From Brachyhypopomus gauderio (taxonomy: Eukaryota; Chordata; Actinopteri; Gymnotiformes; Hypopomidae), in assembly GCF_052324685.1 (NCBI RefSeq), contig NC_135228.1, positions 9,899,386 to 9,963,385 on the forward strand: a DNA stretch of 64,000 bases, read 5' to 3'. Positions 1 through 10,066 of the stretch are shown piece after piece. Every line of letters begins with the position of its first letter. Positions within the stretch are counted from its first letter, which is position 1. The notes under the pieces were generated by a model. The model saw nothing but the letters and a program-made list of their open reading frames with translations, made no database searches and was not told where the DNA came from. Position numbers and translations under genes: made by a program.

Positions 1-159
1 ACAGTGCTCAGATCTGCATCAAAGATTGGCAGACACCAGAATTAGAACTTCAAACAAGAATTTTTATCATTTATTAGACCTCTTTCTGAGAGCTGCTTTT
101 AAGCTTGGCATTTACAACTAATGATCAAGTATTCTTGATCATACTGTCATTTTTTGCAG

Positions 160-370
160 GAACATACCTATCAAAATGATGACCAAGATTCCGTTCGCAG
201 CAATCAGGTATCCAAGCTAGGAGAAGACTTGGAAAGGCTCAGGAAGAAGGCAAAAAATGCCAAAGACAGAGAAAAAAGAGCAAAGTCTCTCTGCAAGACT
301 TTGCTGCAACAGCTTTCAGAGAAAGACCTGATAAACTCTGAACTGGAGCATCAGCTGCAGTCATATAGAG
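160..370 (+). CDS. Partial gene: coiled-coil exon of a THAP-like protein
   Basis: One internal exon of a host or domesticated-transposon gene. A pyrimidine-rich tract ending in CAG (to 159) gives an acceptor, and AGAG|GTACAT at 370/371 is a plausible donor; if the donor is not used the frame stops at 376-378. The ~70 residues are highly charged, with heptad-like spacing typical of a coiled coil (KLGEDLERLRKKAKNAKDRE, then a LLQQLSEKDLINSELEHQL-like stretch). That pattern of a basic helix followed by a 'leucine plus KDL-I' helix is what I associate with the coiled coil after the DNA-binding finger in THAP-domain proteins and P-element-like transposases. No THAP zinc finger is visible, because the upstream exons lie outside the window. 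The family call is inference; the exon structure is seen directly. Another coiled-coil gene remains possible. Confidence 0.5.
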
Positions 371-800
371 GTACATAAACTGCACAGTAAGCATTAAAGG
401 ACAGCACAGAATATGGTGTAATCATGTTTTATACAGAAAAACACAAATAGTTTAATTTATTAAATTATGGATACTTCGATACATTGTGGATAATTATGGA
501 TACATTCTTCCTTGCTGCAGAAGCAGAAGCTGCATCAGAAGTGCACAAACCTGGTTCTTTTTAAAGGCCAGTAAAGTTCTGAGAAGAATGATTTTGTTTT
601 TTAGGTGGATATCAAAGTTGTGTTGTTATTGTCAGGAAATCTGAACTGCAAAGTAAATATTTTATTAAAGTTGATGAAATTCTGTAGCCAATGAGAAGTG
701 GCTGCAATAAATGATTTTGAAAACTGTATATTGTGTCATGTCAATTTATCTAATTATGTATTTGTGGGAAACTGAATTGTGTAAGCTCTTTTCTGCTACT
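371..800. other. Intron or flanking DNA, no gene seen
   Basis: AT-rich sequence downstream of the coiled-coil exon. I see no open frame with splice signals, no RNA gene and no recognisable repeat. Confidence 0.5.
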
Positions 801-807
801 TGAAGGT

Positions 808-1330
808 GTCACGGTGAGCGGGCCGAGTCGCCACAGGTGGGCGCGCATCCCGGCCAGCAGCCGATCCCAGCACACACCCCCGAGCACGCAACCACTCCCA
901 CAGTCACAATCACCAGAGTACTGAAACACCTGTTTTCTATTATGTTGCTGTTTTTAAGCTTGCAGGTCGTACCGGTCCAGTGCTGCACATTGCCGCTACG
1001 AGCGTCTCTGGATCCGGCGAGCTTTTCACAAGAGTTCTCTTCCCGTGTTTGCGCTACGAGCATCTCTAAAGCTTCTCTGTTGGTGAACATGCTACGAGCA
1101 TTACTAAAGCATAGCTGTGTGTGTGTGAACGCGCTACGAGCATTACTAAGGCTTCGCTGTTGTTACTGCTCTACGAGTATTACCGGTTTGAGTCATGGAG
1201 AATAAACACCCTACTGTTCCACCCACGTCTCCGGGACCGAATATTAAAAAGACGAAAAACCGGGACAAACCGGGACAGCCCGTGAAAAGCGGGACAGTTC
1301 AGGGAAAACCGGGACAGGTGGCAACACTAA
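808..1330 (+). repeat. Degenerate minisatellite and transposon-like termini
   Basis: From about 1000 to 1185 a motif GCTACGAGCATTACTAAGGC recurs five or more times with decay (around 995, 1050, 1090, 1133, 1172; spacing about 40-55 bp). The block begins at TGTCACGGTGAG (808), a start typical of fish gypsy LTRs, and ends near 1330 in a run of CCGGGACA motifs (1250-1320) like those near fish hAT termini. Open frames across it are not convincing genes. I read it as a decayed repeat, possibly an LTR fragment, with no coding role. Confidence 0.45.
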
Positions 1331-1349
1331 TCATTATGTGCTGTGGATG

Positions 1350-1382
<33 letters not shown>
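1350..1382 (+). repeat. (TG)n microsatellite
   Basis: Uninterrupted TG dinucleotides over about 33 bases. Confidence 0.95.
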
Positions 1383-1384
<2 letters not shown>

Positions 1385-2150
1385 CAGTTCACGGCAACGA
1401 ATGACATTAGTATCACACAGGAAAGCACATCATTATATGTAGCAATCCCAGCTGAAGAATGGTCAAAAACTCGAAACTGATGATTCGTTAGATTTATTTG
1501 CTGTCTTCGGAATTCACCGTAAGAGCTAGTTAAAATGGAACAAAGTTTGCAATTACCATACAGAACAGTACAGACCATAAAAGCATGTTCAGTGCAAAAC
1601 AAGTTCACAATCGCTTCTCACAATCACAATCAATATCGGTACAATGTATACTTACTTAAGTGCTCAGACCAAACAGACAACAAAAAAGAAATAAGCTTCT
1701 GGCAATTAAGCACCTTCAACTCAGTCAACCATATAAAGTATTTACCTTGTTTGCCATTCAGCTAGGTGCTAGTTTTCCTTTATGAGAGTCCTAACCACCT
1801 TTCTTGATGTCGTTTAGCCTTCTTTTCGCGGCAGTGACATAAATACGCTGCACAGCGTCACGAGTGGGCGGTGCAGCAGCAACCACCAAAATAAGAGTCT
1901 TTTCTCTTGCATTAATAAGCAACAACAACAAAAAAAACCAAAACAACTGAATATGTCAGATCCTTTACACTCCCACCAAATCACAAATACGACACACTGG
2001 GAATAATTTACTAGTCATGAGTGATTTCTCTAGATTAAGGATCTTCGAATGCTAATGAGTTTACATACAACCTGAACCTGAATCAAATATTTCATTGTTA
2101 AAGCTAAACCTTAGACTGAGAAATGTGGACGTAAGAAAGTAAGTAAAACA
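1383..2150. other. No gene seen
   Basis: AT-rich intergenic DNA. Short frames lack codon structure or splice sites. An A-rich stretch lies at 1921-1950. Nothing else is recognised. Confidence 0.5.
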
Positions 2151-3370
2151 TTATTCAGACTCCAACAATAGTACAAGTTTCTGAATTGGATATTCAACTA
2201 TAGAAAGTGTATTGTTCAGGACTGCTCTTACTGTCCTGATCTGCCGTTCCCACACTCCGCCCGCATGACTTGAGTGAGGTGCATTCATGCAGAAGTCACA
2301 CTGATTCTGTGCAAGAAACACGGCCAGTCTTTCTGTATTAATTTCATTTAGTGCTCTCTTTAATTCATTTTTGGCCCCAACGAAGTTGCTTCCTTGATCA
2401 GACTTGATCTGCCGTACTGTACCTCTTATCGCAATGAAACAACGCAGCCCATTAATGAAGGCATCGGTTGACATGTCAGTAAGCATCTCTATATGGACAG
2501 CACGAGAGCAGAAGCAGGTAAATAGGAGACCGTACCTTTTGTGAATGCTTCGACCCTGCCTTGTTAGAAAGGGACCAAAACAGTCCATTCCACAATAAGT
2601 AAATGGTGGTGATGGTTTCAATCGCTCTGGTGGAAGGTCAGCCATTTTTTGCTCCTCTACAGGTCTTCTTTGCTTCCTACAAGTGATGCAGTTGTGAATA
2701 AAGGATGCTACAATCCTATTGATGCCTGGGATCCAAAAACCGTTGGATCTAATCTCATTTATTGTAAGACCCTTACCTTGATGGCAGACCCTTTCGTGGT
2801 AGTGGGAAATTATCATTTTTGTGATGGGGTGATTTTTAGGAAGAATTGCAGGGTGTTTAAATTAGTTAGGAAGCGATGAATTATGAAGTCTACCTCCCAC
2901 CCTGAGCACACCATCCTTATCTATGAAAGCATTAAGAGAATGCAATTCATGATGAGATGGCAGACAGGTTCCTTTGCTTATTTTCTTCAACTCGCATTGA
3001 TACACCTCTCCCTGCAGGGCCTTGATTATGATGCATTGTGCATTGTCACGTTCAGTCACAGTAGTTAAGCTGTTAGACGTGTCCTTGTTGATTCGTCTGA
3101 GGATGCGAGCAACTGCCTGTGTCAAAAGTTAGACAAACGATCTATCAGGCTTAGATGTTCTGCAGCTTCCGTGTTCAGAGTGTGTACCACTTTGATTTCT
3201 GGGTCTCCAATGGGTAGTTCTAAAATAACATCTGATGGAAAGTGCATGTCTTTCTCCCATAAAAACCTGGGTCCTGTGAACCAGTTGGAGGACAGCAGCT
3301 CACTGACGGTCAAACCTCTCGAAGCATGGTCTGCTGGGTTTTCTAAGAATTTTCCAGAATTTAAGTCCAA
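2151..3370 (-). pseudogene. BEL/Pao retrotransposon remnant (pol: end of RNase H, integrase)
   Basis: Reading the minus strand from 3370 down, the remnant carries the end of the RNase H region (NPADHASRGL, about 3330), the linker, the integrase zinc-binding segment (H..H..C..C, about 2800-2690) and the integrase core with the expected acidic residues: CGMDCFGPF (about 2605), KSDQGSNF (about 2395) and GGVWERQIR (about 2255). It is dead: the frame changes near 3122-3125, there is an in-frame TAA at 2862-2864, and both ends are missing. Sequence divergence from the BEL at 19-33 kb shows it is a different, older family. The 3' edge at 2151 runs into unrecognised DNA; the 5' edge at 3370 meets a transposon end. 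Confidence 0.9.
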
Positions 3371-3407
3371 AATTCCACTCTAAGAAGTTTGATAAATACA
3401 GGCCCAG
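3371..3407 (-). mobile_element. Orphan terminal repeat of the 3590-4878 transposon family
   Basis: AAGAAGTTTGATAAATAC followed by AGGCCC is the reverse complement of the terminus seen at 3590 and of the terminus at 4878 (one or two mismatches). It sits against the BEL remnant and has no visible partner, so it is a truncated copy. Confidence 0.7.
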
Positions 3408-3410
3408 GCA

Positions 3411-3460
3411 AAGAGCCGCATGCGGCTCGCGAGCCGCGGGTTGGCCTCCCCTGGCCTAAG
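3411..3460 (-). mobile_element. hAT-type terminal fragment
   Basis: GAGCCGCATGCGGCTCGCGA followed by GCCGCGGGTTGGCC is the end of a common vertebrate hAT (Charlie-like) family, read in reverse. Only about 50 bp remain. Confidence 0.5.
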
Positions 3461-3478
3461 TTTTAACATTAACATTTT

Positions 3479-4930
3479 TGTCACGTAGGGTTACGCCCCC
3501 TTCTCCTCGCTGTCACTCTGGTGTCTCTGTTCCTCGTGGTTCTGTTGTTCCTTGCCCGTTAGCCCCGCCTTGCTTGTTTGTCACCCTGGGCCCGTATTTA
3601 TCAAACTTCTTAGAGTGGAATTTTGGACTTAAGTGCTGAAAAATTCTTAGATTTGCTCCTACTCACAGAGTTAAGTGTAAGTGCCAGTTATCAAAACTCT
3701 CAAGTATAAGAATCACTCTTACTCTCCCGAAAAGTTAAGACTGCTCCAGAGGACTCATAAGTCGTTAAGAGTTGCCACTAGGGGGCTGAGATAGCACTGA
3801 GAAGACAGTGACACGTGCGAACCTTCATTTTAGGTACACATTTCAATTTTATAGATATATAAATATGCACACAAATATGCACAATGCACAAATATGCACA
3901 ATAATTAGGCATTAATATAAGCATGGGTTACATTTTTTTTTCTTTTTTTCGTGCAAGAGTGTAATATTCATGCTGCGATTTTCATACTTTAATTTTAAGC
4001 TTTGACTTCTGCCTTGTCAGTTATTGTATGTCATTTGGGAGTGAGTCCTCTGCCAGACTTCCTTCAGACGCTCACTTTTCCTCCGGCCATTCATGACTGG
4101 TGGTGTTTGGAAGCGCTGTCAGAGAGGGAGGGGCAGATGGAGAATCTGCGCTCAAGCCAGCAGGGTCGGGAGCACGAGCTTTAATACTGACAGATGCAAT
4201 TATTTTATTAGCATCACAGTGTTTATGTGCAAATCTAAATAAATTTTAAAAACATTGTCTTTGAGATATACTTTAGAATTTCATTAATGCAGGATCCATT
4301 CCACATATCACCACAGTGTCTTCCCCCATGATACGCTGCACCACCTCACAAACTGCGCTAAGAGGCTTGCCCGGTGGTCCTCCGCCTGAATGTGATTCAG
4401 TTAGAATGTATGCAGTATCCAAAATAAATCAGAGAAAACATATGAATAACAAAAGAAAGAAGGAAACAAATTTTTTATAAAGATTATTTATTAACTACAT
4501 AAATACGCTGTGTTATTTTACAAAAATCATGACTGCAACATTATTAAGTTAAATGTGAAGGTATTTCAACATTTTCTGAATTTTATCTTGACATTTCTCA
4601 GGAAATATTCTTGAACATGAAATCCGATCCAGTGATTGGTTCTTGCAGGGAGTTTTGAAACGACGTCATCCAGGATCAGCTTTGCGGTACAGCCAGGTGT
4701 CGTAAATCAGCTCTGAGACTGACACTTACGAATTGCTCCTACACTTCGCTTAAAGTGAGACTGAGAAGCTTGATAACTAACTTTTAGTCTCAGCTTTTAA
4801 CTAAGAATTATTTTAGACATAAGTCAATTCTTAGCAGCATTCTTAGGAGTAATTCTAAGAAGTTTGATAAATACGGGCCCTGGTTTCTGTCAGTCTGCCA
4901 CACCCGTGTTGTAATCGTCCTCAGCTGTGT
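3479..4930 (+). mobile_element. Gypsy-type LTR fragment, split by a DNA transposon
   Basis: The segment beginning TGTCACGTAGGG (3479-3589) and its continuation (4884-about 4930, TTTCTGTCAGTCTGCC...) read as one C/T-rich stretch typical of fish gypsy LTRs once the insertion at 3590-4878 and one CCTGG copy are removed. No internal coding region is attached, so it is a solo or truncated LTR. Family assignment rests on the TGTCAC start and composition only. Confidence 0.5.
3590..4878. mobile_element. Non-autonomous DNA transposon with ~25-bp inverted ends
   Basis: The left end GCCCGTATTTATCAAACTTC (continuing TTAGA) is repeated inverted at the right end (4854-4878). Flanking CCTGG occurs at 3585-3589 and 4879-4883. 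Because the termini are palindromic with the flank, the true duplication could be CTG (3 bp, PIF/Harbinger-like) or all 5 bp. The 1.29-kb interior has internal inverted 'CTTAGAATTACTC'-type motifs near both ends and no intact transposase frame. It inserted into the LTR fragment described at 3479-4930. Confidence 0.75.
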
Positions 4931-5037
4931 CTTGTTAGTTCCAAGGGTAGAATAGTGCCCTATAGGCCCTGTGACGCTGCGTGTCTGCAAAGCCAATAGA
5001 TGACACCGCTCTCAACATTTTCACCTCATCTAGCACC

Positions 5038-6329
5038 ATGCACCAGTTCTCCATCATCACTGTGTCTCTGCTTGGGTTCTTCATTGGGTTAAACAGTGGT
5101 GATGAGGGTGGAGGGATTGAGAGGACCAACACAGGACTGATCACTGTGGGTAATGGACAGACCTGGGGATCATGGGGCGATGCAGAGGTGTGTCCACTGG
5201 GCACCTACGCTACAGGCTTTAGTCTTAAGGTGAGTGTATCTCACTGGGTGAGATTTATTATCACAGCATATACATTATATACAGTCACATTATATACAGT
5301 GCAGAGGAATAAGACAGAGACTGTGTGGGTTCTGCTCTCAGTCGGGTCATGTGCAGCCTTTCCCCTAATTCACCAATTTCCAACGAGTTTTACAAATTGC
5401 TTTTGCACTTTGTAACCTTGGCAGGTTGAGCCTTCGCAGGGGTCTGGGGACGACACGGCCATGAACGGAGTTGCCCTTCGCTGTACAACACAACTCTACA
5501 ATGATTGTTCATATGAGTCCTATTCCACAGTGAGATCTGAAACGGGAAGGTAATTCTTTCATCTCAGATCGAGTTTTGACACGTTTCAGCAATCAAAGAT
5601 TTTCATTTCAGTCCCTATGTATTTTTACCCTGTTGCCTTTTTGTTTTGTTTGGAATTCCAAAGACACCTGGACCAGGTTGAAGAATGATGATCATTAGCC
5701 TCAGGATTTATTAGAATATGGGATTTCTCTAACTGCTCCATCTCACTAATGGCAAACCAGTTGTTCTTGCGTCTTTCAGTTGGGGGAAATGGACCAGAAA
5801 TAAGTGGTGCACAAATGGATATCTGGTGGCTTTTCAGCTGCAAGTAGAGGGATCTCAGCAGGATGGTGATGACACTGCTGCTAACAACATAAGGTACTCT
5901 CCTCAACACATTATATTGAATCTGTAACGTTCGACCCAAGAAGTAAAACGTAGACATGAACATGACTGACAGGAGGGAAGGGGTTATACGTTACAATCTT
6001 GTAATTTTGAGTAATAAAATAATTGTAAATGTGTTTAGTGTCTTATCGTGCCAGGGTAATGTTCCAAATGCTTTCTTGTGCAAATTTAACCAGTGATTAT
6101 AATGAGTGCAGTGAAGATGAATACAGGGCATATTTATCACCTGTCCAGGTTCAAATGCAGTGATGGTGAAGTTCTGGAAGGTGATGGCATGTCCTGGGGG
6201 AGCTGGGGGTCGTGGAGCCCAACCTGCCCTGGGACGGGCATCTGTGGTATCGAAACAAAGGTGGAGCTCCCTCAGGGAGACGATGATGACACCGCTCTCA
6301 ACGATGTCCATTTCTACTGCTGCAGATAA
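5038..6329 (+). CDS. vmo1: Vitelline membrane outer layer protein 1 homolog (4 exons)
   Basis: Secreted beta-prism protein; in birds VMO1 is a structural protein of the egg's outer vitelline membrane, and in fish its role is less clear. Exons: 5038-5229, 5425-5549, 5780-5893, 6149-6329, all with GT/AG introns and matching phases, giving 203 residues, the usual family size. Residues 1-20 form a hydrophobic signal peptide. Three pseudo-repeats follow, each with the family signature: tryptophan-glycine turns ([21 protein letters not shown]) and an acidic DDTA(M/L/A)N loop ([24 protein letters not shown]). Conserved cysteines are present and the protein ends in the typical FYCC+basic residue. The start ATG at 5038 is chosen because it opens directly onto the signal peptide. 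The gene looks intact. A 3'-UTR intron is possible: TAAG|GTGAAT at the stop, with an acceptor near 6486. Confidence 0.93.
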
Positions 6330-6641
6330 GGTGAATGGCATTTTGGAATGCATGAAAAACTCTACTGAAGTGGTCTAAAGGGGCCCCCGTCTGTTGGGTT
6401 TTTGATAAACAGTTGGGGCAGGACAGCTAGCAATCAGGAAATACTAGCGGTCATAAAAAAACATTTTAAATCTCCTTTGTTTCCAGATTATAGGATGCAG
6501 TAGTGGCAGATACAGAAGAGCTACAAGTCTGAATAAGCCACTGAACAAACCACAAACTTCATTAAGATGAAAGGGTTGTAGTCACAATTGTGCACTTTAC
6601 TTCTACACTGTGCTCGTATTTGTTGACAGTATGAACATCAA

Positions 6642-6647
6642 AATAAA
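6642..6647 (+). promoter_or_regulatory. Likely vmo1 polyadenylation signal
   Basis: AATAAA about 310 bp after the vmo1 stop, the first such hexamer downstream in this orientation. Confidence 0.5.
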
Positions 6648-6659
6648 AATGATGGTCAA

Positions 6660-7065
6660 TACTTTGTAAACTCTATATTTGTCATTTTTCAATATGAACT
6701 CCAATTCAACAATCATATTTAGCAATAACCCTTAGTTCTTCTCAAAATAACAATATTAATTTTGGTGTTTACACACACAAATTGAAGTGAAGATTAAGTG
6801 TCATGTTGGAAGGGGAGATGTGAACTGACTCACTAGAGTTCTTGTTCTGTTTGCTGTTTCTGCAATAGCTAACGAGTTTAAATAGTGGCCACGTCTGGTT
6901 TAATTTGCTGCACAATATACAGGCTAGCTAGCACTAGCCTTCACTGGACCAAAATTGGCTTCACTGGACTAAGATTACCTTCTCTAGGCTAACACTGCCT
7001 TCACTTGTGTAGCATTAGCATCACTGGGCTAACACCCTAGTTACACCTTGACCATGCTCTTAAAT
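6660..7065. other. No gene; decayed CTGGACTAA-type repeats
   Basis: Between 6920 and 7040 a weak motif, 'CTTCACTGGACTAA' and variants, recurs four to five times about 30-40 bp apart. The rest is AT-rich with no gene signal. Confidence 0.45.
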
Positions 7066-7069
7066 TTGA

Positions 7070-7212
7070 TAAACAAATTAACTCTGTTGTAAAGGAGGGT
7101 GGGAGTTTTTCCTTGCCACTGTCGCCTTTGGCTTGCTCATTAGGGATCTGGACCCATATGATTGTAAAGCTGCTTTGTGACAACATGTATTGTAAAAGGC
7201 ACTATATAAATA
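7070..7212 (+). mobile_element. 3' end of an L2-type LINE
   Basis: Contains GTTTTTCCTTGCCACTGTCG, the CTGCTTTGTGACAACA segment and a terminal TATAAATAAATTTGACTTGA with short tandem ACTTG/TTGAC repeats, the usual 3' tail of fish L2-like LINEs. The same segment occurs in reverse at 38022-38165 and 44078-44330. Confidence 0.8.
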
Positions 7213-7705
7213 AATTTGACTTGACTTGGAGTAGCTTTTATCAGTTAAGAAACATCGCCAAGTTGAAATCTATTTTATCATTTAAGGACCTTGAGATAGT
7301 CATACATGCTTTCATTACCTCACGCCTTGATTACTGTAACTCCCTTTATATGGGAGTCTGTCAGTCTTCTTTCGCCCGTTTGCAGCTTGTTCAAAATGCT
7401 GCTCCCAGATTACTTATGGGTACAAAAAAGGGAACATATTACACCTCTCCTGGCCTCATTACATTGGCTTCCCATTAGTTATAGGGTCCAATTTAAAGTT
7501 TTACTTTTTGTTTTTAAAGCTCTCCATGGTATGGCACCGTGATGCATCAGTGACATGTTACGCCCCCACAAAGGACACTTTGGTCTTCAAATAAATCATT
7601 GCTAGCTGTCCCACAGTCTCGTTTGAAACTCTAGGGAGCCCGTGCTTCTTCTGTGGAATTCATTACCCTTGGATATTAGGTCAGTCATAGAGGAATTTAA
7701 AAACA
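7213..7705 (+). pseudogene. L2-type LINE reverse transcriptase, C-terminal remnant
   Basis: Translated pieces in several frames match the end of L2/CR1-clade reverse transcriptase: TSRLDYCNSLY, ARLQLVQNAAPRLLMGT, then HITPLLASLHWLPISYRVQF and FKALHGMAP. Frame changes occur near 7430 and there are stops after 7540. The 3' part runs into the 38-bp minisatellite, which appears to have been made from the end of this element. Confidence 0.85.
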
Positions 7706-8024
7706 CTCACATTCCTACATCATTACCTGAACTCAGTACAACACTCACATTCCTACATCATTACCTGAACTCAGTACAACACTCACATTCCTACATCATT
7801 ACCTGAACTCAGTACAACACTCACATTCCTACATCATTACCTGAACTCAGTACAACACTCACATTCCTACATCATTACCTGAACTCAGTACAACACTCAC
7901 ATTCATACATCATCATTACCTGAACTCAGTACAACACTCACATTCATACATCATCATTACCTGAACTCAGTACAACACTCACATTCATACATCATCATTA
8001 CCTGAACTCAGTACAACACTCACG
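7702..8024 (+). repeat. 38/41-bp minisatellite, about 8 copies
   Basis: Unit begins AACACTCACATTCCTACATC and ends in ATTACCTGAACTCAGTAC. The first five copies are 38 bp; the last three have changed CCTACATC to CATACATC with one more CAT (41 bp). Copies within each class are nearly identical, so array growth was recent. Confidence 0.95.
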
Positions 8025-8492
8025 TTGCAACCCGGTCTCATTCCCCATGCGTATGAAATCGTACGCAAAACTATGCACTGAAATGCGTACTCATCGGTAC
8101 GCAGCGAGCCTGCATACAAATGTTACGCCGCTATCAAATACATGTAAATACTCGCGCCGATTCCCGACCAAAACGATCCCTAGGCTATAGTAGGTGTCCA
8201 AAATGATCGTAGTATCTACTCTGTACAGTATATTAAAGCAAACGCTAAAAAAGATTAGACATTTGACGTTTTGCGAGTTGAGAGAGGGAGATAGAGACGC
8301 ACTTCTTGAGCGTAATGCCCAGTGGCACGGACGTAGTTTGGGGGGGGACGGGGGGACATGTCCCCCCCACTTTTTCAAAAGTCGGTTTTGGTCCCCCCCA
8401 GTTTTTACAGTTAAAAACAAATATCTAAATAGCGACGAATCTAGCACTAGGACCATGCAGAAAACGACCGCTCTGAGCTCAGCTCTGGTAAT

Positions 8493-8524
<32 letters not shown>

Positions 8525-8988
8525 AGAGAGAGAGAGAGAGAGTGATAGAGATGTTTCATAGTTTAAGGATTGTGTTTGGCTACTTTTCTTTGTGTAGAGA
8601 CAAACGAAATTTTCACCTAAACGTATTCATTCTTTTATTCTGTTTCTGGTTCTTCTCGGGTTCTGATACGCCTAAATGAACTGATTAGTATCCAAGCTTA
8701 AATAATGATGGATTAAAAAAAGATTAGACATTTGACATTTTGCGAGACCACCTATGGAAACATCCCAACATATGTATTTTATGTGCTCAGACAAAGACTC
8801 TTACTGTGAAGTTCTGCACACATTGGTAAGGTTGCTATCCAATTTGAGCATGATTGCGACCATCGATATCAAGGATTTGAAGCGAAGATTGTTTAAGGGC
8901 ACTACAATTCATACAGCCTGAAGTGAAAGTGAGCGCCTCCCAGCTGTCGGACTGTGTGCACTTCCGCCCAAGTCACTGGACACAGAAT
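8025..8988. repeat. Repeat-rich spacer: poly-C, GA tract, 31-bp direct repeat
   Basis: Poly-C at 8494-8523 is followed by (GA)n at 8524-8542. An 18-bp perfect palindrome GGGGGGACATGTCCCCCC lies near 8350 in an hAT-like terminus that begins CAGTGGCACGGACGTAG (8321). A direct repeat AAAAAGATTAGACATTTGAC...TTTTGCGAG occurs at about 8246-8276 and 8714-8744 with one mismatch. No gene is seen. The stretch just before 8989 is the host flank of the large hAT insertion. Confidence 0.6.
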
Positions 8989-10008
8989 CACAGCGCTAGT
9001 GATGGGCAGACGAGGCCTCATGGGTGTATGGCACATTTCCCCAAACTGTGTTGACACAGTGTTGAAACAGTGTTGCTGTATCACTTAATGGCGACATCTA
9101 CTGGATTTAAAGAGTCATTGCAGGCAACTTCAATAAAAACGGGAAACGGACTGAACAAGGTTCATTCACAAGTTTTTATTTAGAAACATCAGCTGCTTTA
9201 AAATATTTGGGCTCAGACGATTGCGCCGTTTACATACAATTTCTCCTGCTTTTGAAAAGACCCTTTCACAGGGCACTGATGATGACGGCGTACATAGATA
9301 TTTCATTGCCAGTTTATATAAAGTAGGGTAATGAAGTCTTTGTGTTTCCCAGTATTTTAATGGATCCTGTGATCTTGGTGTGTTCGCCTCAGAGATGTAC
9401 CTTTGTACCTCAATAATTGAATCAGTGGTGACATTTGATTTGGACTGGCTCTCCTTGACGTCCATGTCCAGCTGCTGCCACAGGTTGTCATCTGATGAAT
9501 AAATGTAATGCATCTACATTACTAATTATGTATTTCTAATCACATGGAATGATTTGCAAGAATAATAAAATACAAATAAACACAATTAACAATCATGAAA
9601 TACCTAAACTGGGAGCAGACATTTGAGTTGAAGGTCCAGCTTGGTCATCTTCCATTTGTGTTGGTATAGCCTCTCATTTCTGTTGCGCACTCAGATTTTA
9701 ATCGTTTCACTGCTTCATTGGCTTTTGACGCACTTAAGAATGCCATCGTCTTGAACCGAGGGTCCAACAGTGTTGGTATTGTCATGACACTTAATGACTC
9801 CAGGTTGCACAGTGTTTCTAGCAGTCTTCTTTTAAGGTTTTCCACAAGATTAATAGCAATTTCCGTTGTTACATTTAATGCATTTCGTTGCAGTGAGTGG
9901 TGCAACATTTTAAGCATTGGGATTACTTTTGATCCAGACACTCTTTTTTCCTCAGAGAGCTCCACTGTTGCTTGATTAAATGGAGCAAGCACACGCAGCG
10001 TCTCCTAT

Positions 10009-10066
10009 TGTAAGTGCCAATTTTAATGTAACATTATTTGAACATTGTATTTGAAATGTGTGTTAC
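10009..10066 (+). repeat. BEL 5' LTR, first part
   Basis: Identical to the first 58 bp of the 3' LTR (33844-33901). Ends in TTAC (10063-10066), the target duplicated by the gypsy insertion. Confidence 0.95.

Noticed and set aside
8194..8679. 161-codon open frame containing a proline run
   Set aside because: Runs through poly-C and GA tracts and an hAT-like terminus; composition artefact.
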